Made by a program: the position numbers and the translations under genes. From contig NC_081217.1 of NCBI RefSeq assembly GCF_902713425.1, positions 12,103,585 to 12,167,584 of the forward strand: a DNA stretch of 64,000 nt. The letters run 5' to 3'. A model generated the notes under the pieces. It had not been told where the DNA came from. It did no database searches and worked only from the letters and a program-made list of their open reading frames with translations. Of this stretch, positions 22,599 through 35,042 are shown piece by piece. The stretch comes from Acipenser ruthenus (taxonomy: Eukaryota; Chordata; Actinopteri; Acipenseriformes; Acipenseridae). The stretch's first letter is position 1, and the number at the start of each line of letters is the position of its first letter.

Positions 22599-22672
22599 TG
22601 GCCCGTACGGGGATCGAACCCGCGACCTTGGCGTTATTAGCACCACGCTCTAACCAACTGAGCTAACCGGCC
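22599..22672 (-). tRNA. tRNA-Ile-AAT: tRNA-Ile(AAT), unit 7
   Basis: Identical to unit 2. Confidence 0.98.
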
Positions 22673-22804
22673 ACACACATGGAGCGCGTTAATAAAACCC
22701 GAGAAAAACAAGGCCTGCGGACATTATGATTACCAAGATGTTATGTTAAACTCAACAATAACACATTCAAAGTATTGGAAAGGCATAATTAGAGGTCTCA
22801 TCTT

Positions 22805-23004
22805 NNNNNNNNNNNNNNNNNNNNNNNNNNNNNNNNNNNNNNNNNNNNNNNNNNNNNNNNNNNNNNNNNNNNNNNNNNNNNNNNNNNNNNNNNNNNNNNN
22901 NNNNNNNNNNNNNNNNNNNNNNNNNNNNNNNNNNNNNNNNNNNNNNNNNNNNNNNNNNNNNNNNNNNNNNNNNNNNNNNNNNNNNNNNNNNNNNNNNNNN
23001 NNNN
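22805..23004. other. Assembly gap, exactly 200 N
   Basis: The sequence stops at the unit 1 equivalent of base 486 and resumes at the equivalent of 2873. At least about 2.38 kb is missing, including one tRNA-Leu. The true loss may be that plus any whole number of units. The open frames of 106 codons that cross this run are meaningless. Confidence 0.99.
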
Positions 23005-23885
23005 TTAGCAAGACGTTTTCAGGATTCACGCATATTCTGAACAAGCACACTAGAATATGGTAATGAAAGGACAGGAAAATAACAGGTTTATTGGCTTTGG
23101 TCTTGTATCGTCACCCTGACTACTGTCAGGTAAGGAAGTGGCATTAATCAAAACGTAATTATGTAAGGTTACCAATGCGCAAATACGAAGCATATTAAAA
23201 CTTCTTCACAATCTTAAATCTTCCCACATGCATTTCAAACACTTACTGATAAGTACGGCCCTTTCCCAATGTAACTGCTTTGTTTGAACACCAAAGATGG
23301 CTTGGATATTTATGAAACCACGATACTATTGTTCCCACTTTCTTTAGAACTACCAAATGTGCGCTTCCCATGTCAGCCCTAGTGGCCTAATGGCTAAGGC
23401 CACTGGCCTCCTAAGCCAGGGATAGTGGGTTCGAGTCCCATCTGGGGTGGGGTTTTGTTATAAAATCGAACATAATTGTGTTATGTTTTATTGGCATGTG
23501 ATATTTTGTAGATCTTGTTATCTGCTAAGTCCGCTCACGCTAGCCACAACGTGCTTGAGTGCTGTGGCAGCAGCCATGAAGCAAGTCAGTTTTTCAGTTG
23601 AAATCAAGATCTACTTTGTTTTTTGTGTATGGGTGGTTTGAAAAGATCACTTAAATTGTTACGTATTTTGAAATAAAGATGTATTCATTATTATGAACGT
23701 TGACAGAAAGGATATTGTATTTACATTTCCACGTGTGCTTGCCTTGTATAAATCGATGGAGTTTCAACAAAGGCATTTGACTTCGGTTCATGTTAGCCTA
23801 TACTGCCATCTGCAGCATTACCGCGGGTGTCTTTTACTTCTTTTGACAATAATATGGATCATTTCACAGTCCAATGTAAGAACAT
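23005..23885 (+). repeat. Repeat unit remainder after the gap (unit 7, right part)
   Basis: The right-hand end of a unit with tRNA-Arg. It may or may not belong to the same physical unit as the part left of the gap. It holds a one-base homopolymer loss near 23729. Confidence 0.95.
23376..23449 (+). tRNA. tRNA-Arg-CCT: tRNA-Arg(CCT), after the gap
   Basis: Identical to unit 1. Confidence 0.92.
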
Positions 23886-23966
23886 GTAGTCGTGGCCGAG
23901 TGGTTAAGGCGATGGACTAGAATCCATTGGGGTTTCCCCGCGCAGGTTCGAATCCTGCCGACTACG
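23886..23966 (+). tRNA. tRNA-Ser-AGA: tRNA-Ser(AGA), unit 8, one base lost in anticodon loop
   Basis: 81 bases instead of 82. The A run after the anticodon is one shorter (CTAGAATCC for CTAGAAATCC, near 23921), leaving a 6-base loop. A real loop like this would probably be inactive, but the surrounding excess of homopolymer indels makes a consensus error more likely. Confidence 0.85.
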
Positions 23967-24131
23967 TAAGCTTTCTTTTTAATTGTATGTGTTCATTCCT
24001 AATACATGTTTAAAGATGAGGAATTTGAAATATTACTGGTTCTACTTCATATCGCACCGGTTCATTTTGTTAAAGAATGTTCATTTTGGCACCATTCCAA
24101 ATGCTGTGGTTTCTTTAAAGAAGAAAAGTCA

Positions 24132-24205
24132 TGGCCCGTACGGGGATCGAACCCGCGACCTTGGCGTTATTAGCACCACGCTCTAACCAACTGAGCTAAC
24201 CGGCC
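24132..24205 (-). tRNA. tRNA-Ile-AAT: tRNA-Ile(AAT), unit 8
   Basis: Identical to unit 2. Confidence 0.98.
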
Positions 24206-24493
24206 ACACACATGGAGCGCGTTAATAAAACCCGAGAAAAACAAGGCCTGGTGGACATTATGATTACCAAGATGTTATGTTAAACTCAACAATAACACAT
24301 TCAAAGTATTGGAAAGGCATAATTAGAGGTCTCATCTTTATGAGGCAGTTTAGCAGTGTGAAGAAAGTGGCGAGGTGCGGGCTTGCGGTGACTTTCTCTC
24401 ATTTAAAAAGCTGTGATTTGAATACTAAAAAGAAAAACATGTAAAATTACCAGCATTCGGTGGACGTTTTAGAAATAAATTAACAAGAACTGT

Positions 24494-24575
24494 TGTCAGA
24501 AGTGGGGTTCGAGCCCACGCCTCCATGGAGACTGCGACCTGACCACAGCGCCTTAGACCGCTCGGCCATCCTGAC
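24494..24575 (-). tRNA. tRNA-Leu-CAG: tRNA-Leu(CAG), unit 8 (C54 form)
   Basis: Identical to unit 2. Confidence 0.9.
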
Positions 24576-27094
24576 TTACACCGACGACTTTGCACAACGC
24601 TGCAGCACACTGCTGAACCTCCCATGTCTGACGCTGCAGTAAATCACCTGGCGTGTGCGTGTACTTGTTCTTTTTCTGTTTATATTAAGGAGGGCGACAG
24701 GTTTTGTCGCATTTTGTATGGAATCACAAGGACACTCCTCTTACTGAAAGAAAATATACTGCAAACAGAGCGATCGCTTCACGGTTTGAATCAAAATCAG
24801 AACAGTCTGTTAGCAAATGAACTTCATCAAAAAACCACAAAGGCATTACATAAATGTTACAGATATATTTCGTAGACAGAACAGTTGTAACATATTTGAG
24901 TACATTTCTAAACAATCTGCTAATAACAGACATAATCTCAAAGCGCTATAATTTATTTTCAGATCTTATGAAAGACAAGTATGGTTGCGCATTATATCAC
25001 AGAAAACAGGATAATCCTAGCGCTTCATTTAATCCCTCGGGTTGTACCATATGGAGATAGAAGATCCATTTGGATTCACATTGTAATAGTTTTTGATCGA
25101 GATTATCACGTCCTCGAGCTTGAAATATTTTTTGTATGCTGCGGTATTTCAGATCTGAAATGGAATGTTTGGCATCTACGAAATGTCTAGCTAGTGGTGA
25201 ATGGATATCTTTTCTCCTATTGAACTTTTATGCTTGCTCATCAATGCGCAATCGTCACTGTCTAGTAGTTTTACCAACATATTGCAAATGGCAAGGACAA
25301 AAAAAACAAATAAATGACATGCGTTGAAGCACAGGTCATCACTTGTAAGACACTGTACTCTTTTTTCGTTGTATGGCTTGTAAAACGCAAACGCATTATC
25401 ACAGGCGGCACAATTACGACATGGAAAATAATCCAGTAGATTTTGTCCAGTACACCTAGATCTCTCGAACATGTCAATGAGTCAGCCCTTAATAAACACT
25501 GTCCGTGTTCATTTCTGTGTATATGACATTGTCTATAACCAATATCTGTTATGTAAGCGTATTGGTATGAAACCAATCGCAATTAATGCGATCCGTGTTT
25601 TCAGTCAGTTTGATAGTTTTAATCAATCATCGAAAAAGCAGCAGTGCTTTGCAACTGTAGTTCATCTTTCTTACGTTTTGTAAGACACCCACTCAGAACG
25701 TGTCCGCTTCCTCCAGCCCCTAAGGAACACTGGAGCGGTCATCAATAACAGCGAGCAGTTGGTCAAAAACAACACTCGCTGTCTTCTTCACGCTCAAAAA
25801 CGAACACTCTCACTCTTCCTCGTGGGGTAGCGAGCCCAAACACTTTCAAAACGCATTTCGCTAGCAAATCACTATAGAAATGATCCCTGAAAGTATTGTT
25901 TTATGGGCAAGTGGCCGACCGTCTCCCTCCAACTCTGAGTGGCACCGGTAGCTGTGCCGGTGACAAATAAACAGGAGCACTTTCATATAATGCAATTGCT
26001 GTAGCCCAGTGAGTTGTTACAATAACATTTCAAACTCATTCCAGACTGCAGGCGGTTAAAAGCTTAATTGGGTTCAATTTTTTGGTATGATTTAAAAAGT
26101 ACGAGCCAGTTGCCTCATTTGCATTGCCTGCCTTCCTCCTTTGCACTGTGACGTCTATCAAATGTGTGCTTAAAATCTGATGAATACGATTCCCATTTGA
26201 ACCGTAAATATTTTAATTATACGCATACAGTGTTCTGTTGGGCTCCGAGGGTGTTATCTAATAAAACAACGTAATCGGTGAGCGCGTTCGGCTTAACCAA
26301 AACGTTGCTGTTTCAAGCCCACGCAGGGACGAGGCATTCTTTTTGTCAATCGCCTTTCTGTCAAGCCAGTAAACCTGTATATAATAAGAAACATTCAACA
26401 GCTCGGAAACACCATAATAGAATCCAATGCGTTTACAAATGTGTTTTGAAACTGTTCATTTTTCACCCAAATGCGGTTCTCAAAAATTGTTTTGCCTACA
26501 TTTTTTCTATTGCTATTATTATTTTTTTTCCAGAGTAAGACGAAAAAGCAAACATCCATGAAATAGGTAAACACTGCTACAGCGCTTGAACTGTCTCAAC
26601 AAACGTTCAGCTCTAAAAACGTGTACATTGAAAGTCTATTAACATCTTTAACACAATCATGTGTGTTCCAATAGCGGCTATTCCACATGGTGATCAATAA
26701 AGTGAATGCTGGCTTTGTTCACATATTAGCAAGACGTTTTCAGGATTCACGCATATTCTGAACAAGCACACTAGAATATGGTAATGAAAGGACAGGAAAA
26801 TAACAGGTTTATTGGCTTTGGTCTTGTATCGTCACCCTGACTACTGTCAGGTAAGGAAGTGGCATTAATCAAAACGTAATTATGTAAGGTTACCAATGCG
26901 CAAATACGAGCATATTAAAACTTCTTCACAATCTTAAATCTTCCCACATGCATTTCAAACACTTACTGATAAGTACGGCCCTTTCCCAATGTAACTGCTT
27001 TGTTTGAACACCAAAGATGGCTTGGATATTTATGAAACCACGATACTATTGTTCCCACTTTCTTAGAACTACCAAATGTGCGCTTCCCATGTCA

Positions 27095-27168
27095 GCCCTA
27101 GTGGCCTAATGGCTAAGGCCACTGGCCTCCTAAGCCAGGGATAGTGGGTTCGAGTCCCATCTGGGGTG
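27095..27168 (+). tRNA. tRNA-Arg-CCT: tRNA-Arg(CCT), unit 8
   Basis: Identical to unit 1. Confidence 0.92.
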
Positions 27169-27606
27169 GGGTTTTGTTATAAAATCGAACATAATTGTGT
27201 TATGTTTTATTGGCATGTGATATTTTGTAGATCTTGTTATCTGCTAAGTCCGCTCACGCTAGCCACAACGTGCTTGAGTGCTGTGGCAGCAGCCATGAAG
27301 CAAGTCAGTTTTTCAGTTGAAATCAAGATCTACTTTGTTTTTTGTGTATGGGTGGTTTGAAAAAGATCACTTAAATTGTTACGTATTTTGAAATAAAGAT
27401 GTATTCATTATTATGAACGTTGACAGAAAGGATATTGTATTTACATTTCCCACGTGTGCTTGCCTTGTATAAATCGATGGAGTTTCAACAAAGGCATTTG
27501 ACTTCGGTTCATGTTAGCCTATACTGCCATCTGCAGCATTACCGCGGGTGTCTTTTACTTCTTTTGACAATAATATGGATCATTTCACAGTCCAATGTAA
27601 GAACAT

Positions 27607-27688
27607 GTAGTCGTGGCCGAGTGGTTAAGGCGATGGACTAGAAATCCATTGGGGTTTCCCCGCGCAGGTTCGAATCCTGCCGACTACG
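27607..27688 (+). tRNA. tRNA-Ser-AGA: tRNA-Ser(AGA), unit 9
   Basis: Gene identical to unit 1. One A is lost just past its terminator. Confidence 0.98.
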
Positions 27689-27852
27689 TAAGCTTTCTTT
27701 TTATTGTATGTGTTCATTCCTAATACATGTTTAAAGATGAGGAATCTGAAATATTACTGGTTCTACTTCATATCGCACCGGTTCATTTAGTTAAAGAATG
27801 TTCATTTTGGCACCATTCCAAATGCTGTGGTTTCTTTAAAGAAGAAAAGTCA

Positions 27853-27926
27853 TGGCCCGTACGGGGATCGAACCCGCGACCTTGGCGTTATTAGCACCAC
27901 GCTCTAACCAACTGAGCTAACCGGCC
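27853..27926 (-). tRNA. tRNA-Ile-AAT: tRNA-Ile(AAT), unit 9
   Basis: Identical to unit 2. Confidence 0.98.
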
Positions 27927-28214
27927 ACACACATGGAGCGCGTTAATAAAACCCGAGAAAAACAAGGCCTGCGGACATTATGATTACCAAGATGTTATGT
28001 TAAACTCAACAATAACACATTCAAAGTATTGGAAAGGCATAATTAGAGGTCTCATCTTTATGAGGCAGTTTAGCAGTGTGAAGAAAGTGGCGAGGTGCGG
28101 GCTTGCGGTGACTTTCTCTCATTTAAAAAGCTGTGATTTGAATACTAAAAAGAAAAACATGTAAAATTACCAAGCATTCGGTGGACGTTTTAGAAATAAA
28201 TTAACAAGAACTGT

Positions 28215-28296
28215 TGTCAGAAGTGGGGTTCGAGCCCACGCCTCCATGGAGACTGCGACCTGACCACAGCGCCTTAGACCGCTCGGCCATCCTGAC
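28215..28296 (-). tRNA. tRNA-Leu-CAG: tRNA-Leu(CAG), unit 9 (C54 form)
   Basis: Identical to unit 2. Confidence 0.9.
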
Positions 28297-30813
28297 TTAC
28301 ACCGACGACTTTGCACAACGCTGCAGCACACTGCTGAACCTCCCATGTCTGACGCTGCAGTAAATCACCTGGCGTGTGCGTGTACTTGTTCTTTTTCTGT
28401 TTATATTAAGGAGGGCGACAGGTTTTTGTCGCATTTTGTATGGAATCACAAGGACACTCCTCTTACTGAAAGAAAATATACTGCAAACAGAGCGATCGCT
28501 TCACGGTTTGAATCAAAATCAGAACAGTCTGTTAGCAAATGAACTTCATCAAAAAACCACAAAGGCATTACATAAATGTTACAGATATATTTCGTAGACA
28601 GAACAGTTGTAACATATTTGAGTACATTTCTAAACAATCTGCTAATAACAGACATAATCTCAAAGCGCTATAATTTATTTTCAGATCTTATGAAAGACAA
28701 GTATGGTTGCGCATTATATCACAGAAAACAGGATAATCCTAGCGCTTCATTTAATCCCTCGGGTTGTACCATATGGAGATAGAAGATCCATTTGGATTCA
28801 CATTGTAATAGTTTTTGATCGAGATTATCACGTCCTCGAGCTTGAAATATTTTTTGTATGCTGCGGTATTTCAGATCTGAAATGGAATGTTTGGCATCTA
28901 CGAAATGTCTAGCTAGTGGTGAATGGATATCTTTTCTCCTAATTGAACTTTTATGCTTGCTCATCAATGCGCAATCGTCACTGTCTAGTAGTTTTACCAA
29001 CATATTGCAAATGGCAAGGACAAAAAAACAAATAAATGACATGCGTTGAAGCACAGGTCATCACTTGTAAGACACTGTACTCTTTTTTCGTTGTATGGCT
29101 TGTAAAACGCAAACGCATTATCACAGGCGGCACAATTACGACATGGAAAATAATCCAGTAGATTTGTCCAGTACACCTAGATCTCTCGAACATGTCAATG
29201 AGTCAGCCCTTAATAAACACTGTCCGTGTTCATTTCTGTGTATATGACATTGTCTATAACCAATATCTGTTATGTAAGCGTATTGGTATGAAACCAATCG
29301 CAATTAATGCGATCCGTGTTTTCAGTCAGTTTGATAGTTTTAATCAATCATCGAAAAAGCAGCAGTGCTTTGCAACTGTAGTTCATCTTTCTTACGTTTT
29401 GGTAAGACACCCACTCAGAACGTGTCCGCTTCCTCCAGCCCCCTAAGGAACACTGGAGCGGTCATCAATAACAGCGAGCAGTTGGTCAAAAACAACACTC
29501 GCTGTCTTCTTCACGCTCAAAAACGAACACTCTCACTCTTCCTCGTGGGTAGCGAGCCCAAACACTTTCAAAACGCATTTCGCTAGCAAATCACTATAGA
29601 AATGATCCCTGAAAGTATTGTTTTATGGGCAAGTGGCCGACCGTCTCCCTCCAACTCTGAGTGGCACCGGTAGCTGTGCCGGTGACAAATAAACAGGAGC
29701 ACTTTCATATAATGCAATTGCTGTAGCCCAGTGAGTTGTTACAATAACATTTCAAACTCATTCCAGACTGCAGGCGGTTAAAAGCTTAATTGGGTTCAAT
29801 TTTTTGGTATGATTTAAAAAGTACGAGCCAGTTGCCTCATTTGCATTGCCTGCCTTCCTCCTTTGCACTGTGACGTCTATCAAACGTGTGCTTAAAATCT
29901 GATGAATACGATTCCCATTTGAACCGTAAATATTTTAATTATACGCATACAGTGTTCTGTTGGGCTCCGAGGGTGTTATCTAATAAAACAACGTAATCGG
30001 TGAGCGCGTTCGGCTTAACCAAAACGTTGCTGTTTCAAGCCCACGCAGGGACGAGGCATTCTTTTTGTCAATCGCCTTTCTGTCAAGCCAGTAAACCTGT
30101 ATATAATAAGAAACATTCAACAGCTCGGAAACACCATAATAGAATCCAATGCGTTTACAAATGTGTTTTGAAACTGTTCATTTTTCACCCAAATGCGGTT
30201 CTCAAAATTGTTTTGCCTACATTTTTCTATTGCTATTATTATTTTTTCCAGAGTAAGACGAAAAAGCAAACATCCATGAAATAGGTAAACACTGCTACAG
30301 CGTTTGAACTGTCTCAACAAACGTTCAGCTCTAAAACGTGTACATTGAAAGTCTATTAACATCTTTAACACAATCATGTGTGTTCCAATAGCGGCTATTC
30401 CACATGGTGATCAATAAAGTGAATGCTGGCTTTGTTCACATATTAGCAAGACGTTTTCAGGATTCACGCATATTCTGAACAAGCACACTAGAATATGGTA
30501 ATGAAAGGACAGGAAAATAACAGGTTTATTGGCTTTGGTCTTGTATCGTCACCCTGACTACTGTCAGGTAAGGAAGTGGCATTAATCAAAACGTAATTAT
30601 GTAAGGTTACCAATGCGCAAATACGAAGCATATTAAAACTTCTTCACAATCTTAAATCTTCCCACATGCATTTCAAACACTTACTGATAAGTACGGCCCT
30701 TTCCCAATGTAACTGCTTTGTTTGAACACCAAAGATGGCTTGGATATTTATGAAACCACGATACTATTGTTCCCACTTTCTTTAGAACTACCAAATGTGC
30801 GCTTCCCATGTCA

Positions 30814-30886
30814 GCCCTAGTGGCCTAATGGCTAAGGCCACTGGCCTCCTAAGCCAGGGATAGTGGGTTCGAGTCCCATCTGGGTG
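30814..30886 (+). tRNA. tRNA-Arg-CCT: tRNA-Arg(CCT), unit 9, one G lost in acceptor stem
   Basis: The 3' acceptor strand reads CTGGGT instead of CTGGGGT, which would shorten the stem or shift its pairing. Because it is a G-run loss at the edge of the indel-rich zone, a sequencing error is the first explanation. Confidence 0.8.
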
Positions 30887-31323
30887 GGGTTTTGTTATAA
30901 AATCGAACATAATTGTGTTATGTTTTATTGGCATGTGATATTTTGTAGATCTTGTTATCTGCTAAGTCCGCTCACGCTAGCCACAACGTGCTTGAGTGCT
31001 GTGGCAGCAGCCATGAAGCAAGTCAGTTTTTCAGTTGAAATCAAGATCTACTTTGTTTTTTGTGTATGGGTGGTTTGAAAAGATCACTTAAATTGTTACG
31101 TATTTTGAAATAAAGATGTATTCATTATTATGAACGTTGACAGAAAGGATATTGTATTTACATTTCCCACGTGTGCTTGCCTTGTATAAATCGATGGAGT
31201 TTCAACAAAGGCATTTGACTTCGGTTCATGTTAGCCTATACTGCCATCTGCAGCATTACCGCGGGTGTCTTTTACTTCTTTTGACAATAATATGGATCAT
31301 TTCACAGTCCAATGTAAGAACAT

Positions 31324-31405
31324 GTAGTCGTGGCCGAGTGGTTAAGGCGATGGACTAGAAATCCATTGGGGTTTCCCCGCGCAGGTTCGAATCCTGCCGA
31401 CTACG
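31324..31405 (+). tRNA. tRNA-Ser-AGA: tRNA-Ser(AGA), unit 10
   Basis: Identical to unit 1. Confidence 0.98.
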
Positions 31406-31570
31406 TAAGCTTTCTTTTTAATTGTATGTGTTCATTCCTAATACATGTTTAAAGATGAGGAATTTGAAATATTACTGGTTCTACTTCATATCGCACCGGT
31501 TCATTTTGTTAAAGAATGTTCATTTTGGCACCATTCCAAATGCTGTGGTTTCTTTAAAGAAGAAAAGTCA

Positions 31571-31644
31571 TGGCCCGTACGGGGATCGAACCCGCGACCT
31601 TGGCGTTATTAGCACCACGCTCTAACCAACTGAGCTAACCGGCC
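31571..31644 (-). tRNA. tRNA-Ile-AAT: tRNA-Ile(AAT), unit 10
   Basis: Identical to unit 2. Confidence 0.98.
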
Positions 31645-31932
31645 ACACACATGGAGCGCGTTAATAAAACCCGAGAAAAACAAGGCCTGTGGACATTATG
31701 ATTACCAAGATGTTATGTTAAACTCAACAATAACACATTCAAAGTATTGGAAAGGCATAATTAGAGGTCTCATCTTTATGAGGCAGTTTAGCAGTGTGAA
31801 GAAAGTGGCGAGGTGCGGGCTTGCGGTGACTTTCTCTCATTTAAAAAGCTGTGATTTGAATACTAAAAAGAAAAACATGTAAAATTACCAAGCATTCGGT
31901 GGACGTTTTAGAAATAAATTAACAAGAACTGT

Positions 31933-32014
31933 TGTCAGAAGTGGGGTTCGAGCCCACGCCTCCATGGAGACTGCGACCTGACCACAGCGCCTTAGACCGC
32001 TCGGCCATCCTGAC
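31933..32014 (-). tRNA. tRNA-Leu-CAG: tRNA-Leu(CAG), unit 10 (C54 form)
   Basis: Identical to unit 2. Confidence 0.9.
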
Positions 32015-34531
32015 TTACACCGACGACTTTGCACAACGCTGCAGCACACTGCTGAACCTCCCATGTCTGACGCTGCAGTAAATCACCTGGCGTGTGCGTG
32101 TACTTGTTCTTTTTCTGTTTATATTAAGGAGGGCGACAGGTTTTGTCGCATTTTGTATGGAATCACAAGGACACTCCTCTTACTGAAAGAAAATATACTG
32201 CAAACAGAGCGATCGCTTCACGGTTTGAATCAAAATCAGAACAGTCTGTTAGCAAATGAACTTCATCAAAAAACCACAAAGGCATTACATAAATGTTACA
32301 GATATATTTCGTAGACAGAACAGTTGTAACATATTTGAGTACATTTCTAAACAATCTGCTAATAACAGACATAATCTCAAAGCGCTATAATTTATTTTCA
32401 GATCTTATGAAAGACAAGTATGGTTGCGCATTATATCACAGAAAACAGGATAATCCTAGCGCTTCATTTAATCCCTCGGGTTGTACCATATGGAGATAGA
32501 AGATCCATTTGGATTCACATTGTAATAGTTTTTGATCGAGATTATCACGTCCTCGAGCTTGAAATATTTTTTGTATGCTGCGGTATTTCAGATCTGAAAT
32601 GGAATGTTTGGCATCTACGAAATGTCTAGCTAGTGGTGAATGGATATCTTTTCTCCTAATTGAACTTTTATGCTTGCTCATCAATGCGCAATCGTCACTG
32701 TCTAGTAGTTTTACCAACATATTGCAAATGGCAAGGACAAAAAAACAAATAAATGACATGCGTTGAAGCACAGGTCATCACTTGTAAGACACTGTACTCT
32801 TTTTTCGTTGTATGGCTTGTAAAACGCAAACGCATTATCACAGGCGGCACAATTACGACATGGAAAATAATCCAGTAGATTTGTCCAGTACACCTAGATC
32901 TCTCGAACATGTCAATGAGTCAGCCCTTAATAAACACTGTCCGTGTTCATTTCTGTGTATATGACATTGTCTATAACCAATATCTGTTATGTAAGCGTAT
33001 TGGTATGAAACCAATCGCAATTAATGCGATCCGTGTTTTCAGTCAGTTTGATAGTTTTAATCAATCATCGAAAAAGCAGCAGTGCTTTGCAACTGTAGTT
33101 CATCTTTCTTACGTTTTGGTAAGACACCCACTCAGAACGTGTCCGCTTCCTCCAGCCCCCTAAGGAACACTGGAGCGGTCATCAATAACAGCGAGCAGTT
33201 GGTCAAAAACAACACTCGCTGTCTTCTTCACGCTCAAAAACGAACACTCTCACTCTTCCTCGTGGGTAGCGAGCCCAAACACTTTCAAAACGCATTTCGC
33301 TAGCAAATCACTATAGAAATGATCCCTGAAAGTATTGTTTTATGGGCAAGTGGCCGACCGTCTCCCTCCAACTCTGAGTGGCACCGGTAGCTGTGCCGGT
33401 GACAAATAAACAGGAGCACTTTCATATAATGCAATTGCTGTAGCCCAGTGAGTTGTTACAATAACATTTCAAACTCATTCCAGACTGCAGGCGGTTAAAA
33501 GCTTAATTGGGTTCAATTTTTTGGTATGATTTAAAAAGTACGAGCCAGTTGCCTCATTTGCATTGCCTGCCTTCCTCCTTTGCACTGTGACGTCTATCAA
33601 ATGTGTGCTTAAAATCTGATGAATACGATTCCCATTTGAACCGTAAATATTTTAATTATACGCATACAGTGTTCTGTTGGGCTCCGAGGGTGTTATCTAA
33701 TAAAACAACGTAATCGGTGAGCGCGTTCGGCTTAACCAAAACGTTGCTGTTTCAAGCCCACGCAGGGACGAGGCATTCTTTTTGTCAATCGCCTTTCTGT
33801 CAAGCCAGTAAACCTGTATATAATAAGAAACATTCAACAGCTCGGAAACACCATAATAGAATCCAATGCGTTTACAAATGTGTTTTGAAACTGTTCATTT
33901 TTCACCCAAATGCGGTTCTCAAAAATTGTTTTGCCTACATTTTTCTATTGCTATTATTATTTTTTCCAGAGTAAGACGAAAAAGCAAACATCCATGAAAT
34001 AGGTAAACACTGCTACAGCGCTTGAACTGTCTCAACAAACGTTCAGCTCTAAAACGTGTACATTGAAAGTCTATTAACATCTTTAACACAATCATGTGTG
34101 TTCCAATAGCGGCTATTCCACATGGTGATCAATAAAGTGAATGCTGGCTTTGTTCACATATTAGCAAGACGTTTTCAGGATTCACGCATATTCTGAACAA
34201 GCACACTAGAATATGGTAATGAAAGGACAGGAAAATAACAGGTTTATTGGCTTTGGTCTTGTATCGTCACCCTGACTACTGTCAGGTAAGGAAGTGGCAT
34301 TAATCAAAACGTAATTATGTAAGGTTACCAATGCGCAAATACGAAGCATATTAAAACTTCTTCACAATCTTAAATCTTCCCACATGCATTTCAAACACTT
34401 ACTGATAAGTACGGCCCTTTCCCAATGTAACTGCTTTGTTTGAACACCAAAGATGGCTTGGATATTTATGAAACCACGATACTATTGTTCCCACTTTCTT
34501 TAGAACTACCAAATGTGCGCTTCCCATGTCA

Positions 34532-34605
34532 GCCCTAGTGGCCTAATGGCTAAGGCCACTGGCCTCCTAAGCCAGGGATAGTGGGTTCGAGTCCCATCTG
34601 GGGTG
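34532..34605 (+). tRNA. tRNA-Arg-CCT: tRNA-Arg(CCT), unit 10
   Basis: Identical to unit 1. Confidence 0.92.
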
Positions 34606-35042
34606 GGGTTTTGTTATAAAATCGAACATAATTGTGTTATGTTTTATTGGCATGTGATATTTTGTAGATCTTGTTATCTGCTAAGTCCGCTCACGCTAGC
34701 CACAACGTGCTTGAGTGCTGTGGCAGCAGCCATGAAGCAAGTCAGTTTTTCAGTTGAAATCAAGATCTACTTTGTTTTTTGTGTATGGGTGGTTTGAAAA
34801 GATCACTTAAATTGTTACGTATTTTGAAATAAAGATGTATTCATTATTATGAACGTTGACAGAAAGGATATTGTATTTACATTTCCCACGTGTGCTTGCC
34901 TTGTATAAATCGATGGAGTTTCAACAAAGGCATTTGACTTCGGTTCATGTTAGCCTATACTGCCATCTGCAGCATTACCGCGGGTGTCTTTTACTTCTTT
35001 TGACAATAATATGGATCATTTCACAGTCCAATGTAAGAACAT

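Larger units (their letters stand above)
22352..22804 (+). repeat. Repeat unit 7, left part, cut by the N run
   Basis: Carries Ser and Ile, then stops at a point equivalent to base 486 of unit 1. The visible diagnostic bases (GAATCTG, CATTTAGTT) fit subfamily B or C. Confidence 0.95.
23886..27606 (+). repeat. Repeat unit 8 (subfamily D, indel-rich, 3721 bp)
   Basis: Subfamily D by GAATTTG and CATTTTGTT. It contains about 15 one- or two-base indels relative to the other units, nearly all in homopolymers. They sum to +2 and fully explain its length. This is most simply low-quality sequence next to the gap. Confidence 0.95.
27607..31323 (+). repeat. Repeat unit 9 (subfamily C, 3717 bp)
   Basis: Subfamily C (GAATCTG, CATTTAGTT, AGCGTTTG) although flanked by D units. 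Four single-base homopolymer indels (near 27701, 28423, 30206 and 30884) account for its length. Confidence 0.95.
31324..35042 (+). repeat. Repeat unit 10 (subfamily D, 3719 bp)
   Basis: First clean D unit. Its private base is CCTGTGG for CCTGCGG near 31690. Confidence 0.97.

Noticed and set aside
22730-23063. Open frames of 106 codons on both strands
   Set aside because: They consist mostly of unknown residues from the N run.
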